Source of the DNA: an uncultured Clostridia bacterium
GTDB lineage: Bacteria > Bacillota > Clostridia > TANB77 > UBA1234
Direction: 5' to 3'
NCBI GenBank assembly: GCA_934169745.1
Contig: CAKPOE010000007.1
Span: forward strand, 13,003-77,002
Length of the DNA: 64,000 bases
Shown one piece after another: positions 46,921 through 56,379 of this stretch (position 1 is the first letter of the stretch; each line of letters opens with the position of its first letter). Position numbers and translations under genes: made by a program. The notes under the pieces were generated by a model. The model ran no database searches. It was not told the DNA's origin and saw nothing but the letters and a program-made list of their open reading frames with translations.

Positions 46921-47087
46921 GCTGTAGGATGCGGGCACAGTACCGCACCAACTGGCGAAAACCAGTCAATATACTAACGTAAATAAGATAAGCATAAATA
47001 TGCTAATAAACAGGTATTGTAGGCTGTCGCCGAGGGTGGCAACCCTTACAGCACTAAATAACCCAAAAAGTGGCTATCGGAAAATTT
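46921..47087 (+). repeat. Dispersed repeat, copy 2 (order A-B)
   Basis: Unit A (46921-47013) has ATGCGGGCACAGTACCGCAC, ACTGGCGAAAACCAGT and an ACTAACGTA block, ending TAATAAACAG. Unit B (47017-47087) has ACAGCACTAAATAACCC and AAAGTGGCTATCGG. Compared with copy 1 the units are swapped, and unit A carries a 10-base expansion near its end. Paired positions keep pairing (CCAG versus CTAG facing CTGG). Confidence 0.7.
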
Positions 47088-47097
47088 ATCTTCATTG

Positions 47098-47850
47098 TTA
47101 AGTAGTTTCAAAAATATATTTCCAATATCTTTTCGGCATGTATTGCTTTTGTAATCTTGAGTTTTTTCTTTCGGATATCGTAATAGTTTTGAAGAACTCT
47201 TTCCACATATCTTGATAACGTAATTCATTTTGAGATAAATGAGTAATATCTAATGATGAATTTTCTCTTATTGAAATTTCGCGTTTGTTGTAAATTCCAA
47301 TCAAACTTCTTTTACGATCTTGTATTATAAAATTTTGCGTAGGAAATCTTCTCTTAAAGTGCTCACACAATATTTCTGTAATGTTGTTGTCTGGTTCTAT
47401 TTCTGCGAAAAATATATCAGGAATTATTTCGGCAAATCTGATGAAGCCTTTTAATCGTTGAATTTCTAAAGTTACGTTTCGGTTTATTTTTTGAACTTTT
47501 AGAACTTCATCTAATGCGAGCATGTGATTTACTTTTGCACCATACTTGAAGGCATCAATTAAATATTTGAGTAACAAGGTTTCTTTATCTTCAAACCCAC
47601 TTAAAAATACATTGTTCGTATAGTACAATGTGAGTTCAGAAATTTTGAGTATTCCTTGAAAAACTCTGTATGACTTTGAAGTATCTGTTTCAATGTGAAA
47701 TATTGGACAAGTAAATGGTATGCTAGTATCTTCATTTTTTATATACATTGGTACTTGCTTGGTTTCAAAAATATGAAATACTGTTGTTAAGTAACCTTCA
47801 AAACTTCCATCATATACGTATGTTAAATTTATATTTGTCCAGTTATACAT
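47098..47850 (-). CDS. SAM-associated DNA metabolism protein (DUF4130/TIGR03915-like)
   Basis: 250 aa. The protein starts YVYDGSFEGYLTTVFHIFE and ends near MPKRYWKYIFE, which matches the partner protein always found beside the radical-SAM protein in the putative DNA-repair pair. Its ATG overlaps the end of the radical-SAM gene by 22 bases, so the two are translationally coupled. The biochemical role of the pair is not established; a link to uracil-DNA-glycosylase-like repair is known from family context. Confidence 0.85.
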   Translation of the reverse strand: MYNWTNINLTYVYDGSFEGYLTTVFHIFETKQVPMYIKNEDTSIPFTCPIFHIETDTSKSYRVFQGILKISELTLYYTNNVFLSGFEDKETLLLKYLIDAFKYGAKVNHMLALDEVLKVQKINRNVTLEIQRLKGFIRFAEIIPDIFFAEIEPDNNITEILCEHFKRRFPTQNFIIQDRKRSLIGIYNKREISIRENSSLDITHLSQNELRYQDMWKEFFKTITISERKNSRLQKQYMPKRYWKYIFETT

Positions 47851-49104
47851 TTTATTTTATCCTCCAACGTTGGTACTTTTGTTTCGAAAAGAGAGAGCTG
47901 CTCATAGGAACTTTTTGATGGCCTTTCTTGTAACATTAACGAATATGTTATATGTTCCTCAGTAAAATTTTTAATCTTGTCATAATACTTTCCATTGCAA
48001 GTTATGAAATATTGAGCTCTTTTTAAGACTACGCCCAACTTCTTAATATTTTCAAAATTCAAGCTACAGCTTTTTCTCGCTGAAATTATTCGCTTGGCCG
48101 AAATTACGCCTATGCCTGGAACTCTTAAAAGAGAGAAATAATCGGCTTTATTAATTTCAATTGGAAATTTATCTAGTCTTCGTATTGCCCAATCACATTT
48201 TGGATCCAAGTTCAAATTAAAGTTAGGTGACGAACTGTCTAGCAATTCGTCTGCTTTGAACCCATAAAATCTTAAAAGCCAATCTGCTTGATAAAGCCTG
48301 TTTTCACGTATCAGTGGAGGCTTTACATTTAAAGCTGGTAAATTTTTGTCATTGTTTATTGGAATATATGCTGAGTAATAAACTCTTTTTAGTTTGAATT
48401 TGTTATAAAGTCCTTCTGTTAATGTTATAATCTTTAAATCGGTATCAGGGGTGGCACCAACAATCATTTGTGTACTTTGCCCTGCAGGAACAAATTTCTT
48501 TTCTTTAGTTAATATTTTGTTTGAAATTTCAGACATAGGGTTTAATATATTTTTCTTTGCTTTATCTGGTGCAAGTAGCTTTAAACTATCATTAGATGGT
48601 AGTTCTATATTTACACTCATTCTATCTGCAAGCTTTCCGAACTTTATCAATGTATTCCTTATCAGCACCTGGAATTGCTTTTGCATGAATATATCCATTA
48701 AAATTATACTCATCTCTAAGAATTTTTATTGCTTGATACATGAGGTCCATAGTATGATTTGGACTTTTTATTACAGCCGAACTTAGAAATAAACCTTCAA
48801 TATAATTTCTTTTATAAAAATTAATCGTTAAATCAGCAACTTCTCTTGGTGTAAAAGCTGCTCTTGGAATATCATTTGATTTACGATTAATACAATATTT
48901 ACAATCATATTCGCAAAAGTTTGTAAGTAGTATTTTCAGAAGAGAAATGCACCTACCATCAGCAGCAAAGCTGTGGCATATTCCAGATCTTTCTGAGTTT
49001 CCTATACCATCAGCTGAATTTCTTCTTGAACCACCGCTTGAACTGCATGAAACGTCATATTTGGCAGCATCCGATAAAATTTTTAATTTGTCCATTATTT
49101 CCAT
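47829..49104 (-). CDS. Radical-SAM putative DNA-repair protein, with +1 frameshift at CGG
   Basis: Two overlapping frames form one protein of about 424 aa. The first frame starts MEIMDKLKILSDAAKYDVSC after AGGTG. It carries the cluster motif CEYDCKYC and runs to EYIDKV, where a CGG at 48639-48637 is followed five codons later by a stop. Skipping the C gives GKLADRMSVNIELPSN, the expected next block. The second frame ends with a helix-hairpin-helix DNA-binding segment (LLRVPGIGVISAKRIISARK). The family is the rSAM protein linked to UDG-like and DUF4130 proteins. Confidence 0.85.
48636..48639 (-). other. CGG-A +1 frameshift site 2
   Basis: Zero frame GTT CGG AAA GCT TGC AGA TAG. Reading GTT, skipping C, then GGA AAG CTT GCA GAT joins DKV to GKLADRMSVNIELP, a conserved radical-SAM block. 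Confidence 0.75.
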
Positions 49105-49183
49105 AAAATCACCTAGGAAAAAGATATCATAAGAATATATGTTTGTCAAGAATAAATGTTCGTAACAATTATGCGTTATTTAC

Positions 49184-49212
49184 TTGAAATTTATGTCAAC
49201 TTATGATATAAT
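49184..49212 (+). promoter_or_regulatory. Promoter for the DEAD-box helicase
   Basis: TTGAAA, 17 bases, TATAAT, 27 bases before the ATG. Confidence 0.65.
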
Positions 49213-49239
49213 ACTTTCTCGGAAAGAAAGAAGGTTAAT

Positions 49240-50826
49240 ATGGAAAATAAAAATTTGATATTTAATGAAACAACTCTATCAGATGAGTTGAAAAGAGCAT
49301 TGAGCGAAAATGGGTATGTGGAAGCTACTCCGATTCAAACACAGACTTTACCATATATGCTAGAAGGAAAAGATATTATAGGCCAATCTCAAACTGGTAC
49401 AGGAAAAACAGCTGCGTATGGACTTCCTATAATTGATAGTATTGATGTAAATGTTGATAAGGTTCAAGCTTTAATTTTGTGTCCTACCAGAGAGCTTGCC
49501 CTTCAAGTAGTAAATGAGATGAGAAAATTCGCTAAGTACAAGTCTGACGTAAAATGTCTAGCTGTTTATGGTGGTGAAAATATTGAAAGACAAATTCAAA
49601 GTTTAAAGAGAGGCGTAAAGATTGTAGTAGGTACACCTGGAAGAATTATGGATCATATGAGAAGAAGAACGCTTAAATTTGCAAACGTAAAAACAGTTGT
49701 ACTTGACGAGGCTGATGAAATGCTTAACATGGGCTTTGAAGAAGATATGGAAACAATATTAAGTGCTGTTCCAGAAGAAAGACAAACAGTACTATTTTCT
49801 GCTACTATGAATGAGAGAATTTTAGGTATTGCTAAGAAATATTTGAATAATCCTGTAACGGTAAAAATAGAGGCTAAGGAATTAACTGTCGATAAGATAA
49901 AGCAAATTGCAATAGAGGTTAAGCAACCAATGAAAGAACAAGTACTAACTAGAATTATTGATATAAATAATCCAGAAAAGACTGTTGTGTTTTGCAATAC
50001 AAAGAAAAAGGTTGATGATTTAATAGAAGGCTTGAAACAAAAGGGATACAAAGCAGAAAGTTTGCATGGCGACATAAAACAAATTCAAAGAGAAAAAATC
50101 ATGAAGAGATTTAAAGCAGGAGAATTTCCTATACTTGTGGCTACAGACGTTGTGGCCAGAGGAATTGATGTTGATGGTCTTGAATTGGTTGTAAACTATG
50201 ATGTACCACAAGAGGATGAGTATTATGTGCACAGGATTGGTAGAACTGGTAGAAATGGTGCTGAAGGTAAAGCATATACATTTGTGGTTGGACGTGAAAA
50301 GAAGAAATTGTTTGAAATTGAAAAGTATGCTAAAACTAAGATTAACTTTGAAAGCGTTCCAACTGATGAAGAAATACGAGAAGTGAAAAACGAACAACTT
50401 ATAAAGAAAGTCCAAGATGTAATCGATAAGGAAGATTATATGGACAATTCTATTATTATGGAAATGTATCAAAAACTTTCTAAAGAAAATGATAATGAAA
50501 AATTAATAAAAGCTTTGATTAAGATGGCTGTGGGCAAACAAACTATCATAGACAAAATTCCAAAACAATCAAATATGCCTGTTGAGACAAGTAATGTAAA
50601 ACTATTTTTAAGTCTTGGTAAAAAAGATAATATTAAAGTTAAAGATATCGTTGGAAGTATTGCTTCAAATGTTGCGATTTCAGGAAGTGAAATCGGTAAA
50701 ATAAATATTTTGGACAAGTTTAGTTTTGTTGAAGTACCAGCCAAGTATGCAGAAGAATTAGTTGAAGGCATGTATGGAAAAAAGATAAAAGGTAAGGATG
50801 TAGTTGTTGAATTTGCAAACAAATAA
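49240..50826 (+). CDS. DEAD-box RNA helicase (DeaD/CshA/DbpA type)
   Basis: 528 aa. Q motif ATPIQTQTLPYML, motif I SQTGTGKTAAYGLP, Ia PTRELALQV, II VLDEADEMLNMGF, III SATMNERIL, and VI HRIGRTGRNG are complete. The C-terminal 75 residues (VKLFLSLGKKDNIKVKDIVG to KGKDVVVEFAN) form a DbpA-type RNA-binding domain, which suggests a role in 50S assembly or mRNA turnover. The ribosome site is AGAAGG, six bases from the ATG. Confidence 0.93.
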   Translation: MENKNLIFNETTLSDELKRALSENGYVEATPIQTQTLPYMLEGKDIIGQSQTGTGKTAAYGLPIIDSIDVNVDKVQALILCPTRELALQVVNEMRKFAKYKSDVKCLAVYGGENIERQIQSLKRGVKIVVGTPGRIMDHMRRRTLKFANVKTVVLDEADEMLNMGFEEDMETILSAVPEERQTVLFSATMNERILGIAKKYLNNPVTVKIEAKELTVDKIKQIAIEVKQPMKEQVLTRIIDINNPEKTVVFCNTKKKVDDLIEGLKQKGYKAESLHGDIKQIQREKIMKRFKAGEFPILVATDVVARGIDVDGLELVVNYDVPQEDEYYVHRIGRTGRNGAEGKAYTFVVGREKKKLFEIEKYAKTKINFESVPTDEEIREVKNEQLIKKVQDVIDKEDYMDNSIIMEMYQKLSKENDNEKLIKALIKMAVGKQTIIDKIPKQSNMPVETSNVKLFLSLGKKDNIKVKDIVGSIASNVAISGSEIGKINILDKFSFVEVPAKYAEELVEGMYGKKIKGKDVVVEFANK

Positions 50827-50883
50827 ATAAAGATTGACGAAAAATGCTGATTTATCATATACTGTTTATAAGGAGGAATGATA

Positions 50884-51967
50884 ATGAAAGTTATAATCGC
50901 AGCAGGCGGAACGGGCGGACATATAAATCCAGGAATAGCTATTGCAAATATGCTAAGAGATAGACGGAAATGAGGTTATATTTGTTGGCACTGAAAACGG
51001 AATGGAGAATGATTTGGTACCTAAAGCAGGTTATAAATTATTACATATTCATTCAAAAGGCTTAAATAGAGGATTTTCATTAAAGAATATAGGCGTTATT
51101 TTTACTCTCTCAAAAGGAATTAAAGAGTGTAAAAAAATAATTAAAGAAGAAAAGCCGGACTTAGTTATTGGAACTGGTGGATACGTAACAGCTCCACTTA
51201 TGATTGCTGGAAAATCATTGAACATTCCAACTTTAATACACGAAAGCAATGCACTTCCAGGAAAAACTACGATTTGGTTATCTTCTGAGGTAAGTACCGT
51301 AGCTGTTGGATTTGAAGCTGCTTTGAAAAAGCTTCCAAAAGCAAAAAATGCGGTATATACTGGGAATCCTACTAAGATGAGTGGAAATTTGAACAGGAGT
51401 GAGATCAAGAAAAAACTAGGATTTGATGAAAAGCCGGTAGTGCTTGTTTTTGGAGGAAGTCAGGGGGCAAGACGTATTAATGAAGTTATGGTTGAACTTA
51501 TTAACAAAAACTCTTTGAAAGATTGTAACCTTATTTATGCTACAGGTCCTAAAAATTACGAGGAAACAATTAAAAAGATAACTAAAATACCTCAAAATGT
51601 AAAAATTGAGAAATACATATACAATATGGAAGAGATGATGGCCGCGAGTGACTTACTTGTATGCAGAAGCGGAGCTTTAACTACAAGTGAAATAGGTGTT
51701 TGCGGAGTGCCAGCAATACTTATTCCTTTTCCTTATGCTGCAGAAAATCATCAGTATTACAATGCAAAAACATTGGAAGACGCAGGAGCAGGCATAGTAT
51801 TAGAAGAAAAAGATATGACAAGTAAAAAACTTGAATGGTTGATAAAAAGCTTAATAGGCGATAGAAATAAACTTTTAAAAATGGGTGAGAATGCAAAAAG
51901 GACTGGCAATCTAAGCGCATTGAAAAATATCGAAGTAGAGATTGACAAACTCACGAATTTATGTTAA
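50884..51967 (+). CDS. murG: MurG lipid II-forming GlcNAc transferase, with +1 frameshift at CGG
   Basis: With one base skipped the protein is 360 aa, the usual length. The first frame MKVIIAAGGTGGHINPGIAI runs to MLRDR and meets CGG at 50965, two codons before TGA. Skipping the C gives GNEVIFVGTENGMENDLVPKAGY and the rest of MurG: HESNALPGKTT, GGSQGARRINEV and CRSGALTTSEIGVCGVPAILIP. MurG is essential and usually single-copy, so a true null is unlikely. The ATG follows GGAGGAATGATA. It joins wall synthesis to the division cluster downstream. Confidence 0.93.
50965..50968 (+). other. CGG-A +1 frameshift site 3 (in murG)
   Basis: Zero frame GAT AGA CGG AAA TGA. Reading AGA, skipping C, then GGA AAT GAG GTT ATA gives GNEVIFVGTENG, the second strand and loop of MurG. 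Confidence 0.8.
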
Positions 51968-51970
51968 CAT
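51942..51970 (+). promoter_or_regulatory. Promoter inside the murG 3' end
   Basis: TTGACA, 17 bases, TAACAT; drives the following foreign-looking gene. Confidence 0.55.
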
Positions 51971-52000
51971 AGATATGGTCGAATATTGGAACTTTGGTTT

Positions 52001-52040
52001 GGGGCAATGCCTAAAACGGATGATTTGGGCACTTTGCCCC
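52001..52040 (+). promoter_or_regulatory. Structured leader of the foreign-looking gene
   Basis: GGGGCAA pairs with TTGCCCC and the adjacent TGCC with GGCA, with a 2-nt bulge, leaving an A/T-rich loop. No T-run follows, so it is more likely a translational or stability element than a terminator. Confidence 0.5.
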
Positions 52041-52068
52041 ATAATTATGTTTGAAGGAGGAATTAGAG

Positions 52069-53004
52069 TTGAAACTCAATGGAATGTTCCGGCAGGAACA
52101 GGTAATCACTTCTGTAGGGCAACGGGAAAACATAAGACTTTTTTCGAATGTGATGGCATCGAAGAAGTATTCATGTACCGAAGCCGAGAAGGACAGTGTT
52201 TACAAGCTTCTTGATACTCGGGAACGATTTGGAAAGATTCTACTGGTTTCATTTGATGAAATCAAAGATGCACAGAACTATCGAGGGGAGAAAAGTCAAG
52301 ATACAGTATTCGCTACTGTTTCTGAAGAAAAGACTTTTCCTACAATAAAGATCTACATTCCATCTTTAGGAAAGAGCGCACAGGAGGAAAGAGAAAGAAA
52401 TCAGAGAAACATCAACTACAGACGAGTTCAGGCAATGCTTGCCAAAAGTAGAGTTACTGAACCGCGAGAAATGCAAGCTTTTGCAATGAATGTATTACCA
52501 TTGAAATTTCCAGAAAATCTTCATCTTGATTCTTCATTTGTACGTGGTCGGAAACTTGCAACTCAGGATGGTGCTGTTGTTTATGGCGACATTAACAGCG
52601 AACTTTTTGCAGTAGAGTACAATTGGTTTACTGAAAGGCACCTTACAGTGTTTCTTCCTGGTATCAAATATCATGAGATATTTGAAACGTATCTCCGTGG
52701 CCCAAATGTGGGGCTTTCTGACGAGGATGCGTATACCATTTCAAGAGCACTGCCACATGATGCATTTTACTACGTTACACGTAAAAATGTGTTCAACAAT
52801 GCCGTTCTCTATTCTTCTGCCATTGTAAAATTGTTGGGCTTTCCAACTGTTGGTAGCATGGTTGAAGATGTCATCAATGGACCGACACTAGTTTTTTCCG
52901 CCGAGGGAAAGCTGTTTGTTGACATTGACGATGAACTCCTTTCAGTGTTTGTAATTGACAATGCGTTGTACATTTACGTGCCAGAAAGGAAGCAAAATGA
53001 TTAA
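52069..53004 (+). CDS. Unrecognised 311-aa protein with foreign codon usage
   Basis: No family recognised. It begins MKLNGMFRQEQVITSVGQRE and is a mixed alpha/beta soluble protein without signal peptide or membrane helices. TTG is chosen because AAGGAGG lies eight bases before it. Codon use differs from all neighbours: four in-frame CGG Arg codons (52090, 52123, 52219, 52549), many CGA/CGT, and more C-ending codons. At the first CGG a +1 shift would meet TAA within a few codons, so these must be read normally or not at all. It lies between murG and topB with its own promoter, leader and terminator, consistent with recent acquisition. Confidence 0.6.
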   Translation: MKLNGMFRQEQVITSVGQRENIRLFSNVMASKKYSCTEAEKDSVYKLLDTRERFGKILLVSFDEIKDAQNYRGEKSQDTVFATVSEEKTFPTIKIYIPSLGKSAQEERERNQRNINYRRVQAMLAKSRVTEPREMQAFAMNVLPLKFPENLHLDSSFVRGRKLATQDGAVVYGDINSELFAVEYNWFTERHLTVFLPGIKYHEIFETYLRGPNVGLSDEDAYTISRALPHDAFYYVTRKNVFNNAVLYSSAIVKLLGFPTVGSMVEDVINGPTLVFSAEGKLFVDIDDELLSVFVIDNALYIYVPERKQND

Positions 53005-53009
53005 ACTTA

Positions 53010-53040
53010 AAAAGCAACTGTTTTTAACAGTTGCTTTTTA
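53010..53040 (+). terminator. Terminator after the foreign-looking gene
   Basis: AAAAGCAACTG and CAGTTGCTTTT with a 7-nt loop and T-run. Confidence 0.85.
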
Positions 53041-53079
53041 TTTTTTGTTGATATATATTATGCTATATGAGGTGATATT

Positions 53080-55008
53080 TTGAAAAAAGTATTGATTGCG
53101 GAAAAGCCAAGCGTTGCAATGGAATTTGCAAAGGCTTTAAAAATAAATACAACCAGAAAAAATGGATATCTAGAATCAGATGAATATATTGTTACGTGGT
53201 GTGTAGGTCACTTAATAACAATGAGCTATCCAGAAGTGTATGATGAAAAATATAAAATGTGGCGATATGACACACTTCCATTTATTCCAAAAGAGTGGAA
53301 GTATGAAGTTATAGAGAACGTTAGAAATCAATTTGAGATTGTTAAAGGAGTACTTACACGTGATGATGTTGATACGATTTATGTTTGTACTGACTCTGGG
53401 CGTGAAGGAGAATATATTTACAGATTAGTAGATTCTATGGCGAATGTTCAGGGCAAGAATAAAAAAAGGGTATGGATTGATTCTCAAACAGAAGAAGAAA
53501 TTTTGCGAGGTATACGTGAAGCAAAAGATTTATCCGAGTATGATTCATTGTCTGACAGTGCATATTTAAGAGCAAAAGAAGATTATTTGATAGGTATAAA
53601 TTTTTCCAGACTATTAACACTTACGTATGGAAAGAAAGTGGCTAGTCTAAATGGTGAAGAAAAAGCCTCTATTTCAATAGGAAGAGTAATGACGTGCGTA
53701 CTTGGAATGGTTGTTGATAGAGAAAATGAGATAAGAAATTTCGTTAAAACTAAGTTCTATAAAATACAATCTATTCTTGAGGGCGAAGTTGTTGCGGAAT
53801 GGAAGTTAAACAATGAAAAGACCGATAAACCTGAAATATTAAAAATGGTAGTAGAAAAGGGTGCTTTATATAATGACAATGGATTTAAAAACGAAGGAGA
53901 TGCGCTTAGCTTTATTGAGGCATTAAAGAAAGAAAATCCAAAGGCGATTGTAAAAGAAGTTTCAAAAAAAAGTCAGAAAGAAAATGCACCACTTTTGTAT
54001 AATTTGGCAGAGATTCAGAATGATTGTACTAAAAAATTCAAAATTTCGCCAGACCAGACTTTAGAAATAATTCAGGAATTATATGAAAAGAAATTGGTTA
54101 CATATCCAAGAACTGATGCGAGGGTGTTATCTACTGCTGTTGCGAAAGAAATAAGTAAAAATTTAAATGGAATAGCAAAATGGGGCAAAGATGAAGAGAT
54201 AAAAAGAGTTATTCAAAACATGATAGATAATAAATATAGTACTGACATTGTAAAGAGCAAATACGTAAATGATTCAAAAATAACAGATCACTATGCTTTA
54301 ATTCCAACAGGGCAAGGGTTTGAAAATTATGATAAGTTATCTGAATTGCATCAAAAAATATATAAGCTAATTGTAAAAAGATTTCTAAGCATATTTTTTC
54401 CGCCTGCAGAATATAGTAAGTTGGCAATAACACTAGAAATTGCTGGTCAAAGCTTTTATGCAAATAGTAAAATTTGTACAAAGAAAGGATACCTTCTTGT
54501 AATCAGTGAAGACAAGGAAGACGTTGAGATTAGTAGCGAAGAGACCGAGAAACTCGCAAAATTGAAGAATGGGCAAGAACTTGAAATAAAAGATATAATC
54601 ACCAAGGAGGGAGAAACAACTCCTCCAAGTAGGTACACATCTGGTTCAATGATACTAGCGATGGAGAATGCAGGAAAGCTTATTGAGGATGAGAAGTTAA
54701 GAGAGCAAATAAAAGGAAGCGGAATAGGCACTAGTGCTACTCGCGCCGAAATAATAAAGAAACTTAACAGAATAGGCTATATGGAGACAAATGCTAAAAC
54801 TCAGGTGTTAACACCAACAAATAAGGGAGAGTTAATTTATAAAGTGGTACGCTATTCTATGCCAGATATGCTTAACCCACAATTAACAGCAAGTTGGGAA
54901 AAAGGCTTGGATATGGTAGCAAATAAAGAAATAAAGTCAGACGAATTTTTGGGAAAACTAGAAAATTATATCTGCACTAAAGTAAGTAAAGTAAAAATGA
55001 TTAGATAA
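53080..55008 (+). CDS. topB: DNA topoisomerase III (type IA)
   Basis: 642 aa. The TOPRIM domain starts LIAEKPSVAMEFAKAL with the DSGREGEYI metal-binding block. The active-site Tyr lies in LVTYPRTDARVLS. IGTSATRAEIIKKLNRIGYM and the C-terminal FLGKLENYI are present; no zinc-finger tail is seen, as is usual for TopB. It decatenates or relaxes negatively supercoiled DNA. The start is TTG, six bases after GAGGTGA. Confidence 0.92.
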   Translation: MKKVLIAEKPSVAMEFAKALKINTTRKNGYLESDEYIVTWCVGHLITMSYPEVYDEKYKMWRYDTLPFIPKEWKYEVIENVRNQFEIVKGVLTRDDVDTIYVCTDSGREGEYIYRLVDSMANVQGKNKKRVWIDSQTEEEILRGIREAKDLSEYDSLSDSAYLRAKEDYLIGINFSRLLTLTYGKKVASLNGEEKASISIGRVMTCVLGMVVDRENEIRNFVKTKFYKIQSILEGEVVAEWKLNNEKTDKPEILKMVVEKGALYNDNGFKNEGDALSFIEALKKENPKAIVKEVSKKSQKENAPLLYNLAEIQNDCTKKFKISPDQTLEIIQELYEKKLVTYPRTDARVLSTAVAKEISKNLNGIAKWGKDEEIKRVIQNMIDNKYSTDIVKSKYVNDSKITDHYALIPTGQGFENYDKLSELHQKIYKLIVKRFLSIFFPPAEYSKLAITLEIAGQSFYANSKICTKKGYLLVISEDKEDVEISSEETEKLAKLKNGQELEIKDIITKEGETTPPSRYTSGSMILAMENAGKLIEDEKLREQIKGSGIGTSATRAEIIKKLNRIGYMETNAKTQVLTPTNKGELIYKVVRYSMPDMLNPQLTASWEKGLDMVANKEIKSDEFLGKLENYICTKVSKVKMIR

Positions 55009-55087
55009 GCTGTAATTACGCATAGTAACATAATTAACAAGCCTCGCATACACTATATTGTAAAACAAAGAAAATGAGGTGAATTTT

Positions 55088-56335
55088 TTGGAGAACTATG
55101 TAGTTGAAGGTGGCAACAGATTAGAAGGCGAAGTCACAATTTCTGGAGCCAAAAATGCAGCGTTGCCAATAATTGCAGCAACGTTATTAAATCCCGAGAA
55201 AATAGAAATAGGTAATTGTCCTAATATACATGATGTTTTTATCATGATTGATATATTAAATTCTTTAGGTTGTAGCGTACATATGGAAAATAACAAAATG
55301 ATGGTCGACACATCCGGACTTAATAAGTATGAGATACCTGAAAATTTAATGAGAGAAATGAGGTCTTCTGTTATTTTGGCTGGTGCTATGCTTGGACGTA
55401 TGAAAAAATGTGTTTTTACATATCCGGGAGGTTGCGAAATTGGTGCAAGACCAATAAATATGCATTTAGAGGGATTTAAACAATTAGGTGTTAGCATTGT
55501 TGAAGAGAGCGGTAGAATTACTTGCGAGTGTGGAAAGTTAATTGGTGCGGATATTACTCTTGATTTTCCATCTGTTGGAGCTACTGAAAACATTATGCTT
55601 GCTAGTGTGTTTGCAGAGGGAACGACTTATGTTAGAAATGTTGCACGTGAACCAGAGATAAAAGATTTACAGGATTTCTTGAATGGAATGGGTGCAAATA
55701 TAGTGGGAGCAGGAAGTAACACAATTATTATAAAAGGTGTAAAAGCTTTACATGAAACAGTACATAACGTTATTTCAGACAGGATAGAAGCGGGAACGTA
55801 TTTGTGTTTGGCAGCAGCAACGCAGGGGGATGTTATAATTAAAAACGTTATTCCCGACCATATTAATTCGGTGCTACACAAATTAAAACAAATTGGGAGC
55901 AGACTAGATGTAAAAAAGAATGAGATTGCAATTAGAGCACCTAAATTAGTACTTCCTACAAATATAAAAACAATGCCTTATCCAGGATTTCCTACGGATA
56001 TGCAGTCACAATTTGTATCATTACTTAGTATTGCAAGCGGAACTTCAATTGTTGTAGAAACGATTTTTGAAAATAGATTTAAGTATGTGAACGAATTAAT
56101 TAGAATGGGTGCAAACATAACTATAGAGGGAAGAACCGCAATTATTCAAGGCGTTGATAAATTGAATGGAGCTATTATAGAAACAAAAGATTTAAGAGGC
56201 GGGGCAGCCCTTGTTATTGCAAGTTTGGCAGCACAAGGTGAAAGTAAAATTTCAGGTGTTAATTATTTGGAGAGAGGTTATGAAAATTTTGTACAGAAAT
56301 TACAATTATTAGGTGCAAAAATTATTAAGACGTGA
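55088..56335 (+). CDS. murA: UDP-GlcNAc 1-carboxyvinyltransferase MurA
   Basis: The first committed step of peptidoglycan synthesis. 415 aa. Lys22-Asn23 are in ISGAKNAALPIIAATLL and the PEP-binding, fosfomycin-target Cys116 is in YPGGCEIGARPINMHL, both intact. I chose TTG, seven bases after GAGGTG; an upstream GTG overlaps that site. It lies directly before ftsQ, as in many Firmicute division clusters. Confidence 0.95.
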   Translation: MENYVVEGGNRLEGEVTISGAKNAALPIIAATLLNPEKIEIGNCPNIHDVFIMIDILNSLGCSVHMENNKMMVDTSGLNKYEIPENLMREMRSSVILAGAMLGRMKKCVFTYPGGCEIGARPINMHLEGFKQLGVSIVEESGRITCECGKLIGADITLDFPSVGATENIMLASVFAEGTTYVRNVAREPEIKDLQDFLNGMGANIVGAGSNTIIIKGVKALHETVHNVISDRIEAGTYLCLAAATQGDVIIKNVIPDHINSVLHKLKQIGSRLDVKKNEIAIRAPKLVLPTNIKTMPYPGFPTDMQSQFVSLLSIASGTSIVVETIFENRFKYVNELIRMGANITIEGRTAIIQGVDKLNGAIIETKDLRGGAALVIASLAAQGESKISGVNYLERGYENFVQKLQLLGAKIIKT

Positions 56336-56379
56336 TATACTTGTAAAATGTAATTATTATGATAGATGAGGGATTAGAA

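Noticed and set aside
51942..52214. A 90-aa frame overlapping the foreign-looking gene
   Set aside because: It runs through the promoter and leader hairpin and out of frame with the longer gene; there is no ribosome site.
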